Shown: positions 26,618 to 35,295 of the stretch, in pieces
Position numbering within the stretch: the first letter of the stretch is position 1
Layout: each line of letters opens with the position of its first letter
Source: Micromonospora arida
GTDB taxonomy: Bacteria; Actinomycetota; Actinomycetes; Mycobacteriales; Micromonosporaceae
Direction: 5' to 3'
Assembly: GCF_003857035.1 (NCBI RefSeq)
Contig: NZ_QGSY01000110.1
Location: forward strand, 1 to 52,236
Length of the DNA: 52,236 nt
Notes under the pieces: model-generated
Databases searched by the model: none
What the model was told of the DNA's origin: nothing
What the model saw: only the letters and a program-made list of their open reading frames with translations
Program-made: the position numbers and the translations under genes

Positions 26618-28352
26618 GGAATCATTACTACGTGCGGGAGTAGCAGTGAGCGTCAGCCGAGCGCAGTAATGGCTCGTAGGTATCACCCCGCGTGCCTGGG
26701 GAGCAGACTTCCGGGCGCCGGCATAACAGCTTCACCAATGGATCACCCCCGGCACGTGGGGAAAGCGGGCTTCGTTGGCAAGCCGAGCATCTGCACCATC
26801 GGATCACCCCCGCTTGCGCGGGGAGCAGCGGCTGGGGATCAACCGGGCCAGGCTCGGCCCGGGGGCCACCCTCGCATTCGCGGGGAGCAGAGGTCGGCGT
26901 GCATCGACTATGGGCGCGACCTGGGATCAACCCCGCGTGCGCGGGCAGCAGAGAGCAGGCGGCTGTTAACCGCAAGATTCCTGTGGATCACCCCCGCGTG
27001 CGCGGGAAGCAGCAACGTGCGGATTACGTCTCTGGTGGTTGGGGAGGACCACCGTCGCGTGCGCGGGGAGCAGGAGATCGCCGCTCAGAAGAAGACGTAC
27101 GAGGACGGATCACCCCCGCGTGGGCGGGGAGCAGGACGGGTCGTCCTGGAACGCGTACCCGCCGAACGGATCACCCCCGTGTGGGCGGGGAGCAGGTTCG
27201 CACTGCCGGCACCGACGAGCCCTTCGAGGGATCACCCCCGCGTGCGCGGGGAGCAGAACTTCGACCGGACAGTGATGTTGTTGCCCGACGGATCACCCCC
27301 GCGTGCGCAGGGAGCAGTCCAACTCGTCATCGGTCATCGTGTCTTCGTAGGGATCACCCCCGCGTGCGCGGGGAGCAGGTTCTCCGCCAGCTTCAGCGGG
27401 TACCGGCCAGCGGATCACCCCCGCGTGCGCGGGGAGCAGTCGCTGGCTTTCGACCGGCCGGGGGCGAGCGCGGGATCACCCCCCGTGCGCGGGGAGCAGG
27501 GGTGGGCGTAGTGGCGCCCGGGGGTGGGTTAGGGATCACCCCCGCGTGCGCGGGGAGCAGGGTGCGCCGATCACCGACGGAGCGATCCAGGCGGGATCAC
27601 CCCCGCGTGCGCGGGGAGCAGGTGCTCTCCATCCCCCGGCAGGTGGCGAAGACGGGATCACCCCCGCGTGCGCGGGGAGCAGCAGTTGGCCGCCCTGCTC
27701 GACACCGCCGACACCGGATCACCCCCGCGTGCGCGGGGAGCAGGCACCGGAACCCCCTGCGGGTGGTGCGCCATGGGATCACCCCCGCGTGCGCGGGGAG
27801 CAGTCGCCGTCACCGACGCTGACCCGGTCATCGGCAGGATCACCCCCGCGTGCGCGGGGAGCAGCGACGTCAACGTGATCGACGAATTCCGGAAGTCGGA
27901 TCACCCCCGCGTGCGCGAGGAGCAGCCCACGGTGTTATTCCACGCCCGGGCAACCGCGGGATCACCCCCGCGTGCGCGGGGAGCAGGCCGGCGGGGAGAC
28001 AACGTTGGTGGCGGTTGCGGGATCACCCCCGCGTGCGCGGGGAGCAGAGACCCCCAACCACCGGTACCTGATCATGCCGAGGATCACCCCCGCGTGCGCG
28101 GGGAGCAGTTGTCCCAGTCGAGGTTGACGGCGCCGTTCGTGGGATCACCCCCGCGTGCGCGGGGAGCAGGGGTACGCCGTCCGATTCGATCTTGCCGACT
28201 ACGGATCACCCCCGCGTGCGCGGGGAGCAGGTTGCCGCGTCGGCCGCCGGGCTGCCCGGGGCGGGATCACCCCCGCGTGCGCGGGGAGCAGACACCCGGT
28301 AGAAGTTCGGATTCACCACACCCGGGATCACCCCCGCGTGCGCGGGGAGCAG
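26618..28352 (-). CRISPR. CRISPR array 1, type I-E, 28 repeats plus decayed trailer copies
   Basis: A 28-bp repeat recurs every 60-61 bp. On the plus strand it begins GGATCACCCCCGCG and ends CGCGGGGAGCAG. Read as crRNA on the minus strand it begins CTGCTCCCCGC and folds as CCCCGC/GCGGGG around GCAC, the type I-E form. Spacers are about 33 bp. The repeats at 26679-26767 and 26863-26951 are degenerate, further decayed copies occur at 26618-26646 and about 26562-26586, and the copies nearest 28352 are perfect. The leader is therefore on the right and the trailer on the left. One repeat (27473-27499) is 27 bp. Confidence 0.97.
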
Positions 28353-28418
28353 ACTTCTTGACCTGCAGCGTTATAGATCAACCCCGTCGTTTTCATTCAC
28401 TAGGGTCCGCAAGATCGT
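28353..28418 (-). promoter_or_regulatory. Leader of CRISPR array 1
   Basis: The ~66 bp beyond the last repeat are nearly the same in all three arrays (starting ACTTCTTGACCTG on the plus strand and including AGCGTTATAGATC and TTCATTCACTAGGG). Read on the minus strand, GTGAAT-type and TATAAC elements about 17 bp apart could form the crRNA promoter. Conservation next to the perfect repeats identifies this as the leader, where new spacers would enter. The remainder up to 28629 shows no gene. Confidence 0.8.
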
Positions 28419-28629
28419 CTCGCTCGGTCGGGTTCCAGGGAGTAATTATTCTCGAGGGTAAACGACCCCTGCTGCAGGGTAGTTGCTGAGGCTCCGGCAC
28501 AGCGAACAGCAACGCTTAGGCTGCCCAACGGCGGCGGGAGGAGGTTAGGCCATGCGCCGGCGCCGATCAAGCGGTGGTGGGATCCGTGGCTGGGACACCG
28601 AACACCTGGTCCGTATGGAGTCGGTCTGA

Positions 28630-30726
28630 TCAGGATGGAGGGGCGAGGGCCCCGGCGGTCAGGCTGTCGCCGATTTCGCGGGCGAGCGCGGCCCCGGTTG
28701 CTGCGGCCCGGTCGAGTCGGGTCCGAAACTCAACAAGCTGGCTAAAGGCTTGCCCGTACGCCTGCTGCCGGTCTAGCGGCAGTACCGGGATGGCGAGCCG
28801 TTTGATGTCGATGCGCAGGGCTCCGCTGCCGGTGCTGGATGAGCGACCCGCGACGCGCAGGTTGTCTGTGCGGGAGATGACGCCGGCGACAAACCATGGA
28901 TCGAATCGGGTCCGGTCGACGCGGAGCAGCTGCACGCCGGTACCGAGCTCGGCGCCGACTTGCTCTGGAGTGGCTACTCGGGCGCTGATTTTGCGCCCGA
29001 TGACTGGGATGAGGATGTCTCCGGCTTGTACCTCCGGCCCGGCGTCGTCGTCGGAGGCACGGGTCGCTGTGCCGGTGGCCGGGGCACCGGCCAGGACGTC
29101 GGCTCCAGTCAGCACCAAGGCGCTCGCGGGGGTATGGGCTGATCGGCTACGGGAAACCGCGCGCTGTATGGACATGCCGCCCGACCGGATCAGGTCGGCG
29201 ATGTCGGCCTGGGGGGCGAGTCCAAGCGCTGCTGTGTCCACCTCTTGCACCGCTGGGAGGCTGCGTCGTACCTGTTCCAGGAGGTTATCGAAGTCGCTGA
29301 TCCTGGCGATGATCTCTGCCGGGTTGGTGGCGAGTTCATCGGATCGTGGCAGGTAGCGCTGGGGTGTGAGGTCGACCTGGTCATCTAGCACTTCGATTGC
29401 GGGTACGGCGCGGTGGACGCCGGGCTCTTCGGCGTAGTGGTCGGACAGGTAGGCGCGCCAGGCGGTTCCCGCTAGGTCGGCGATGGCCCGGGTGGTTGGT
29501 GCAGTAGCGGCGTCGACAACGAGTAGGGCTCCGGCGTGTGGCTGACGCAGGTCGGGCAGTTTGAGCACCCAGATGTGTAGTCCGATGCCGGTTGGTGGCA
29601 TCAGGCCGGCAGGTAGAGCGATGACTGCCCGTAGCGCTCCATGACGGACCAGTTCGGCGCGGACGCGGCGGCCGGCTGGGCGCGTAGCGGCAGCCGGGGG
29701 CATGAGAACAACGGCGGTGCCGTCGGGGGAGAGGTGGGCCAGGGCGTGCTGTACCCAGGCGAGTTCGGGCTCGGTGCGCGGTGGTAGGCCGTAGGTCCAA
29801 CGGGGGTCGTAGGCCAGGCGATCGTGGCCCCAATCGTGAATGCCGAACGGAAAGTTGGCCACGACGACGTCGGCCCGTAGGTCGGGCGTGGCGTCGGCGA
29901 GCAGGCTGTCGCCGATGTGTACGACGGGAGGCTCCGCTGCGTGCCCGGCACGCTTGGCGCGGAGGTGTATGAACCAGAGCCGCAGCAGCGTGATCAGGGC
30001 GTACTGAGGATTGATCTCCTGTGCGTAGCACCGGGTGACGCTAGTGTCTTGGAGTGCCCGGTCGGCGGCCATCCGCAGGATCGATCCGGTGCCGCTGGTG
30101 AAGTCGAACGTGCTGGCCCCGGTGCCGGCGAGGTTCAGCAGCACTTCCGCGACGCCGTCAGGTGTGCCGGCAAGACCGGAAAGCGAGTGAGCCGAGGCGA
30201 CGTACTGGCTGTGCAGGTACTCGAAGGCTGCCTCCGGCTCCCGTTCTCGGCCGAGTTGGTCGACCGCGCTCAGCAGGGTGGTGAGCTGCGGTGTCCATTG
30301 CTTTGGCAGCACGTCGTCGACTAGCTCGGCCAGATCGGAGTCGATTGCGCGAAGGTGCGTGAGGAGCCTTCGGGGAGTAGGCAGGCTGTCGGCTGCGGCC
30401 TCGGGCCGGTCGAATCGGATGAGCAGGTAGGCGCCGGCGATGCTGAGCGCGTCACTGATCCCTGCAGCGGGCTGGTAGCTCTCGATGTGTCGCCAGGCCC
30501 ACTGCTCAGCGCCGGCCTCATGGAGCCTGCCGTGACGACGAAGCCAGCTCTCCACCTCGCGTGCGTCAAAGGATGGGCTTGTCGGGGTACCGCCGGCGGG
30601 TGCCGGGAAGTCGGCGTAACGGCGACGCCAATTACTCACCGCGGCCCGGCCGACGTTGGCCAGTCGGGCGATGCCGCTGGCGGTCAGGGTGGCGTCGCTG
30701 GGGGCCGTCCTCGGCTCTCGGGTCAC
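28630..30726 (-). CDS. N6-adenine DNA methylase homologue with N-terminal HTH and altered motifs
   Basis: The 698-aa protein has an N-terminal helix-turn-helix (GIARLANVGRAAVSNWRRRYADFP), a class I methylase core of the HsdM/N6_Mtase type, and a C-terminal region resembling a type I specificity domain (AGDILIPVIG, RLAIPVLPLDRQ). The SAM motif reads DFTSGTGSIL, where the family has DPxCGTGG, and the catalytic motif reads ANFPFG, where NPP(Y/F) is usual. It may be a divergent orphan methylase or an inactive DNA-binding relative. No restriction subunit is adjacent. It is transcribed leftwards into the leader of array 1. Confidence 0.72.
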   Translation of the reverse strand: MTREPRTAPSDATLTASGIARLANVGRAAVSNWRRRYADFPAPAGGTPTSPSFDAREVESWLRRHGRLHEAGAEQWAWRHIESYQPAAGISDALSIAGAYLLIRFDRPEAAADSLPTPRRLLTHLRAIDSDLAELVDDVLPKQWTPQLTTLLSAVDQLGREREPEAAFEYLHSQYVASAHSLSGLAGTPDGVAEVLLNLAGTGASTFDFTSGTGSILRMAADRALQDTSVTRCYAQEINPQYALITLLRLWFIHLRAKRAGHAAEPPVVHIGDSLLADATPDLRADVVVANFPFGIHDWGHDRLAYDPRWTYGLPPRTEPELAWVQHALAHLSPDGTAVVLMPPAAATRPAGRRVRAELVRHGALRAVIALPAGLMPPTGIGLHIWVLKLPDLRQPHAGALLVVDAATAPTTRAIADLAGTAWRAYLSDHYAEEPGVHRAVPAIEVLDDQVDLTPQRYLPRSDELATNPAEIIARISDFDNLLEQVRRSLPAVQEVDTAALGLAPQADIADLIRSGGMSIQRAVSRSRSAHTPASALVLTGADVLAGAPATGTATRASDDDAGPEVQAGDILIPVIGRKISARVATPEQVGAELGTGVQLLRVDRTRFDPWFVAGVISRTDNLRVAGRSSSTGSGALRIDIKRLAIPVLPLDRQQAYGQAFSQLVEFRTRLDRAAATGAALAREIGDSLTAGALAPPS

Positions 30727-30821
30727 CCGTGAACGGTACCATCAGCTAAGGCATTGTGCACACGGTTCACAGTCATGTACCTTGTCGATGGCTCGATTCA
30801 CGACTCACCGAGGAGGGTCCC

Positions 30822-30992
30822 ATGCCACGTCGTGGGCACAGCACCACCATCGGAAAGTTCGCAAAGCTGTACCAGAACCGTCGAGCGTCGGAGGTCCGTG
30901 TGCTCGGCGAGATGCTGCGCCGCGAGCAGCACAAGCAGCCCAATCAGGGCCCGGAGGCGCGTGCTACGCGAGAGGACGTAGAAGCTCGCTGA
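30822..30992 (+). CDS. Small basic protein, unknown
   Basis: The 56-aa product (begins MPRRGHSTTIGKFAKLYQN) is Arg/Lys/Gln-rich. ATG 30822 follows a strong AGGAGG site by 6 nt, and a plausible promoter region with TGTGCACA lies at about 30755. It is followed after ~40 bp by a second AGGAGG site and the HDVFGH-motif gene, so the two form an operon. No domain is recognised; its charge would suit nucleic-acid binding. Confidence 0.6.
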   Translation: MPRRGHSTTIGKFAKLYQNRRASEVRVLGEMLRREQHKQPNQGPEARATREDVEAR

Positions 30993-31041
30993 CCTGATCT
31001 GATCCGCAAACCGGACTATCGAAGGAGGACCATGAACACCC

Positions 31042-31749
31042 TTGCTCGCGCCCGCGCTGCTGACTACTCCGTCCCCGACCTTTCCGCCGGTCACCTACGT
31101 GCACGACGGCGTACGGCGGTATTGCTCTGGCTCCGCGGACGCCACTCTCCCGGACGCGTACGAGCGAGTGCGCCTTGACCCGGTCGTCGGCGCTGCGATT
31201 GCGGACGCGTACATGGCCGCGCCCGTTCGAGACGATCGGGCCTACAGCGCGTATGCCGCGTTCTGCCGGGAAACCGTGCAGCAGTACGACTTCCTAGTGG
31301 GCCGGGCCGAGTTCGGAGGTCTCGGCCTGTCGGTGCGGATCGTCGACGAGGACCCGTACTCGGACGTCAAATCCATGGTCGAAGACGTGCGGAGACGCCG
31401 GTTGAACGTCTGGGCCAGCGCAGCCAGTAGCAACCCGCATCCCTACCTCACCTACGGCGAGAACGACATGTTCCGTGCGGTCCACGACGTGTTTGGGCAT
31501 GCCGCGAGCGGTCGTGGCTTCGACCGGCACGGCGAAGAGGCGGCATGGTTGAAGCACAGCACGATGTACTCGTCTTTGGCTCGACGCGCCTTGACGACCG
31601 AGACACGCGGGCAGAACTGCGCCCTGAACTTCCATTACCGCGGTACCCGCTTCCCCGAGCAGAAGGCGGCACTGCTGCCTCGCTGGTTCAGCGACCCGGG
31701 TTTGGCTCGTATCGCGAGGACTGTCGCGGAGCAGGCCGTTGCTTGGTGA
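31042..31749 (+). CDS. Conserved phage-like protein with HDVFGH motif, unknown function
   Basis: The 235-aa product contains YVHDGVRRYCSG, NDMFRAVHDVFGHAASGRGF, HGEEAAWLKHSTMYS and TETRGQNCALN. The closely spaced His and Glu residues look like a metal site. I believe similar proteins occur in actinobacteriophages, but no function is known to me. The start is unclear. The best ribosome site (GAAGGAGGACC) serves an ATG at 31032 that is in another frame, while the protein frame has only TTG 31042. A frameshift near the start or a non-standard start is possible. Its 3' end overlaps the convergent kinase gene by 62 bp. Confidence 0.6.
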   Translation: MLAPALLTTPSPTFPPVTYVHDGVRRYCSGSADATLPDAYERVRLDPVVGAAIADAYMAAPVRDDRAYSAYAAFCRETVQQYDFLVGRAEFGGLGLSVRIVDEDPYSDVKSMVEDVRRRRLNVWASAASSNPHPYLTYGENDMFRAVHDVFGHAASGRGFDRHGEEAAWLKHSTMYSSLARRALTTETRGQNCALNFHYRGTRFPEQKAALLPRWFSDPGLARIARTVAEQAVAW

Positions 31750-32998
31750 GCTGCTCAATTTCCTGCTGAAGGTCCAGCACGGCAGCGTGCCTGGGTCCAT
31801 CCGCGCGGATTCGCTCCCGAAGCAGCTGGTTGAGGTGGCGCAGGGCGCGGCCATGCTCACCAAGTGGTACGTGAGCGCGGGCCGCGCGCAGTTGGAATTC
31901 GAAGACCAGAGGGTCATGGGCACCCTGCCGCTGCGCGAGATGGTCGGCGAGCTGTCGCCATTTTCGTGCGGCAGCACGGAACTCGCCAGCTGTGTGCAAC
32001 TGCTCCGCCTGTTCGGCGGTCCGTTCAACGTCGAGCTCGGTCTGCTCGGAGGGTGCCGCCGACAGGAGGTGAGACTGGAGTGGTGTTCGCCCGACGATCG
32101 CGGCGTAGGCCCGTACAGCCCCGGCGGGGTCGTCAAGCACCCCGGGAATCGGCACCAGATCCTGGGCGAGTGGAGCCAATACCGCGTAGACCTCGGTGGC
32201 CGTGGCTGGTCGGTCCTGCGGGCGGTTGGCCAGCAGCGCGTAGACCAGGTCATCGAGCACGGCCGGGATTTCCGATCGCATGTGGGTCGGGCGCGGAGGC
32301 GGATCGTCTAGCTGGTGTCGCAGCGTGGTCGTGGTAGTGACCCCATCGAAAGGTGGGTGTGCGGTGAGCATGTCGAAAAGGGTGGCCCCCAGGCCGTACA
32401 GGTCGGTGCGGTGATCCGTGGCTTCGCCGAGGATCTGTTCGGGAGCCATGTAGCCGACCGTGCCGAGACTCTGATCGCTCTGGGTGATCCGCGAATACCG
32501 GTCGTCATCGGGCATGGCAGCGAGGCCGAAGTCGAGCACCTTCACTGCCCCGCTCTTCTCCAGCATGACGTTGCTCGGCTTGATGTCCCTGTGCACCAGG
32601 CCGATCTGTCGAGCGGCGAGCAGGACGCAGCTGATCTGCGCCCCGATGGCGGCCACCCAGCCGATCGGGAGCGGACCTTGCTCCGCCACGAGGATGTGAA
32701 GCGGAGTCCCATCGATCCATTGAAGAATTGCGTACGGGCGACCGTCGTGGTTTCCCAGGTCGTAGATGGCGGGCACGCCGGGATGGCCGAGTCGGGCGGT
32801 CAGTAGCGCCTCACGGCGAAATCGCCGCACCAGGTCAACGTTCATCGCGGCGGCGTTGACGAACTTCACGGCGACGGGACGATCGAGGAGGGTGTCCTGG
32901 GCTGTCCAAACCTCGCCCATTCCCTTGTGTGTGAGTGGGAGCCGACCCAACCTGTACCGGTCCTTGAGGATCGCGCCCGCCACCACGAGGGTCAGCAT
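31688..32998 (-). CDS. Serine/threonine protein kinase (PknB-like), soluble
   Basis: All kinase landmarks are present: a variant glycine loop (THKGMGEV), VAVKF with the ATP Lys, catalytic loop VHRDIKPSN, DFGLA, GYMAPEQ and HRTDLYGLG. The ~160-residue C-terminal part is helical and TPR-like (EQAEQLHTAGEFRAAARKW, HGRALRHLNQLL) with no membrane helix, so the enzyme is cytoplasmic. ATG 32998 lacks a clear ribosome site; a nearby GTG or leaderless translation is possible. It is divergent from the helicase-cas operon and shares its 190-bp promoter region, hinting at a regulatory link (inference). Confidence 0.85.
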   Translation of the reverse strand: MLTLVVAGAILKDRYRLGRLPLTHKGMGEVWTAQDTLLDRPVAVKFVNAAAMNVDLVRRFRREALLTARLGHPGVPAIYDLGNHDGRPYAILQWIDGTPLHILVAEQGPLPIGWVAAIGAQISCVLLAARQIGLVHRDIKPSNVMLEKSGAVKVLDFGLAAMPDDDRYSRITQSDQSLGTVGYMAPEQILGEATDHRTDLYGLGATLFDMLTAHPPFDGVTTTTTLRHQLDDPPPRPTHMRSEIPAVLDDLVYALLANRPQDRPATATEVYAVLAPLAQDLVPIPGVLDDPAGAVRAYAAIVGRTPLQSHLLSAAPSEQTELDVERTAEQAEQLHTAGEFRAAARKWRQLADHLAQRQGAHDPLVFEFQLRAARAHVPLGEHGRALRHLNQLLRERIRADGPRHAAVLDLQQEIEQLTKQRPAPRQSSRYEPNPGR

Positions 32999-33075
32999 AA
33001 CGGGCTTGCCGGCCCAAACTTCGGCACTTAATCGGCCAGGTCGCACACGTCCGGTGAATCTTTCACACAAAAAGA

Positions 33076-33087
33076 TGCTTGCAAGCA
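33076..33087. promoter_or_regulatory. Perfect 12-bp palindrome in the kinase/cas-operon divergent promoter
   Basis: TGCTTGCAAGCA is a perfect palindrome in the middle of the AT-richer 190-bp gap between the divergent kinase and RelE-helicase/cas genes. It is the right size for a dimeric repressor site and is well placed to control the cas operon, the kinase, or both. No regulator is assigned. Confidence 0.4.
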
Positions 33088-33189
33088 CAGTTCACAAGAT
33101 GACAGACTGTCGGCCTGTGCCGGAGCGCCATGGCGGACGGTGGCGGGTGGATCGCGTCTCGCGCGACAGGGTCGAGGAACGGGGAAGGT

Positions 33190-35295
33190 ATGGCTGAGCT
33201 GGCTATCGAGCGGGGGTTCCTCCCCGCCTACGCTGGACTGCAGCGCCGGGTGCAGCGCGCCGTCGACGCCGCCATCAGCAAGTTCGCCGAGCACACCCAC
33301 GCCGGCCTGCACCTGGAGAAGCTGACCGGTGCACGCGACCCGAACATCCGCACCATCCGCATCGACCAGTTCTACCGCGGAGTGGTGCTGTCCCTCGGAG
33401 GACAGAAGTACGCCCTGCTCAACGTCCTGCCACACGATGAGGCCATCGCCTTCGCGGTGAGTCGCCGATTCACCGTCAACCAGGCGCTCGGCGTGCTGGA
33501 GATGCGCGATCAAGCGGGCATCGAGGAGTTCGCCCGCGCCGAGGCGTCTCCCGCGCCGAGCGTCGGGCTGTTTGACCACGTCTCACCTGCGGACTTCCTC
33601 CGACTTGGCGTGGACGGGGACTTGGTGCCGCTGCTGCGAATCATCGGCACGGACCAGCAGCTGGAAAGCCTTGGCGGGCGCCTTCCCGAGATGCAGCTCG
33701 ACATCCTTCGCGGCCTGGCCAGCGGGCTGCCCGTGGAGGAGGTGTGGGCGGAGCTGGCTGATCGGATCGTGTCGGGCGTGGACACGGAAGACCTCCTGAC
33801 TGCAGCGCGCCGTACCCCTGAGCGGATCGCCTTCGTCTCTGGCCCGGTGGAGCTGGCAGCCATTCTCGCTCATCCCTTCGATGTGTGGCGGACGTTCCTG
33901 CACCCGACACAACGCGACGTGGCCTACCGGGAGACCTACAGCGGCCCTGCGCTGGTCACCGGCAGTGCCGGGACCGGTAAGACGGTTACCGGTCTGCATC
34001 GGGCGGTCTTCCTCGCCGAGCGGCTGCCAGAGGGTGGCGGGAAGGTGCTGCTGACCACGTTCACCCGCGCGCTCGCGGACTCCTTGGGTCGACAGCTGTA
34101 CCGACTCACCGCCGACCCGGCGGTCCGGGCTCGCATCGATGTGGTCAGCGTCGACAAGCTGGCCTACGAGATCGCGACTCGGGGCGGCAGGAAGATCACG
34201 GTCGCCGACGGCGAAACCGCGGATCGGTTGTGGGAAGCAATCGCCGAATCTGGTCCGACCTACGTGAGTCGGGCCGGCCACGTCACAACCTTCAGCGCCG
34301 CCTTCCTCAGGCGGGAGTGGGAGCAGGTGGTGCTGGCCCAGCAGTTGACCACACTTGAGGCCTACCGCGACGCCCCACGTAAGGGCCGCGGCGAAGGGCT
34401 GCGTGCGACCCAACGTGAGCAGGTGTGGGGCGCGATCGAAGCTGTGCGCCGCGACCTGACGAAGCGGCGGCTGAGCACGCACACCCAACTCGCCGACGAA
34501 GCGGCCTCGATCGCCCGGCAGTCACCACCCCCGTACCGACACGTCATCGTTGACGAGGGGCAGGATCTCCACCCGGCACAGTGGCGGCTGCTGCGCGCAC
34601 TGGTCCCGCCCGGACCGAACGATATGTTCCTGCTCGCCGATCCGTACCAGCGCATCTACGACAACCACGTGTCACTCGCGCAGCTCGGCATCGAGGTGCG
34701 CGGCCGAACCCGCCGACTCACTGTCAACTACCGCACGACCCACGAAATTCTGGACCTATCAGTGAAGGTCCTCAGCGGCGACGCCGCCGTCGGCCTGGAC
34801 GGTGAGGGCGACACGCTGCGCGGCTACCGCTCGCTTACGCGCGGCGGCGTACCCAAGGTCGTAGCCTGCGACGACCGCGACAGCGAGTTCGAAGCGCTCA
34901 TCGAGCGCGTCGGGACCTGGCTGGAGCAGGACGTAGAGCCGCACGCGATCGGCGTAGCCGTCCGCACGGGGCAGCTCGTCAAGGCCATCAGCAACACCTT
35001 GAGCGACGCCCACATCCCCGTTGCCGACCACCAACGAGGTGTCGACGGGGTGCACGTCGCCACCATGCATCGCATGAAGGGCTTGGAATTCCAGTGCCTT
35101 GCGGTTGTCGGACTGGATGCAGGGGTGCTGCCGGCGCCGTATGCGTTAGCGACGGCGACGGAGGATCCGCACGGTCACAAGCAGGATCTGCAGCGAGAGC
35201 GATGCCTCCTGTTCGTCGCGTTGACCCGCGCTCGTGACGTGCTCTATCTGTCGCACAGCGGCACACCCAGCTCCCTGCTACCGGCGGTCCGATGA
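33190..35295 (+). CDS. RelE/ParE-like domain fused to a UvrD/Rep-type helicase, overlapping cas3
   Basis: The N-terminal ~105 residues resemble a RelE/ParE toxin fold: LHLEKLTGARDPNIRTIRID, YRGVVL, YALLNVLPHDEA. A superfamily 1 helicase follows with Walker A GSAGTGKTV (~257), DEGQD motif II (~454), LTVNYRTTHEI (~513) and the C-terminal FVALTRARD (~676). Such fusions are known in actinobacteria but their role is unclear. ATG 33190 follows GGGGAAGG and starts the toxin-like fold. The TGA overlaps the cas3 ATG by 4 bp (33190-35295 versus 35292), so it is the first gene of the cas transcript. Confidence 0.8.
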   Translation: MAELAIERGFLPAYAGLQRRVQRAVDAAISKFAEHTHAGLHLEKLTGARDPNIRTIRIDQFYRGVVLSLGGQKYALLNVLPHDEAIAFAVSRRFTVNQALGVLEMRDQAGIEEFARAEASPAPSVGLFDHVSPADFLRLGVDGDLVPLLRIIGTDQQLESLGGRLPEMQLDILRGLASGLPVEEVWAELADRIVSGVDTEDLLTAARRTPERIAFVSGPVELAAILAHPFDVWRTFLHPTQRDVAYRETYSGPALVTGSAGTGKTVTGLHRAVFLAERLPEGGGKVLLTTFTRALADSLGRQLYRLTADPAVRARIDVVSVDKLAYEIATRGGRKITVADGETADRLWEAIAESGPTYVSRAGHVTTFSAAFLRREWEQVVLAQQLTTLEAYRDAPRKGRGEGLRATQREQVWGAIEAVRRDLTKRRLSTHTQLADEAASIARQSPPPYRHVIVDEGQDLHPAQWRLLRALVPPGPNDMFLLADPYQRIYDNHVSLAQLGIEVRGRTRRLTVNYRTTHEILDLSVKVLSGDAAVGLDGEGDTLRGYRSLTRGGVPKVVACDDRDSEFEALIERVGTWLEQDVEPHAIGVAVRTGQLVKAISNTLSDAHIPVADHQRGVDGVHVATMHRMKGLEFQCLAVVGLDAGVLPAPYALATATEDPHGHKQDLQRERCLLFVALTRARDVLYLSHSGTPSSLLPAVR

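Noticed and set aside
26692..28489. Long plus-strand reading frames with repeating GSPPRARGA / ITPACAGS / DHPRVRGEQ peptides (also at 44330-45559 and 47910-48889)
   Set aside because: They are translations of the CRISPR repeats in the three frames; 61-bp periodicity and variable spacers explain them fully.
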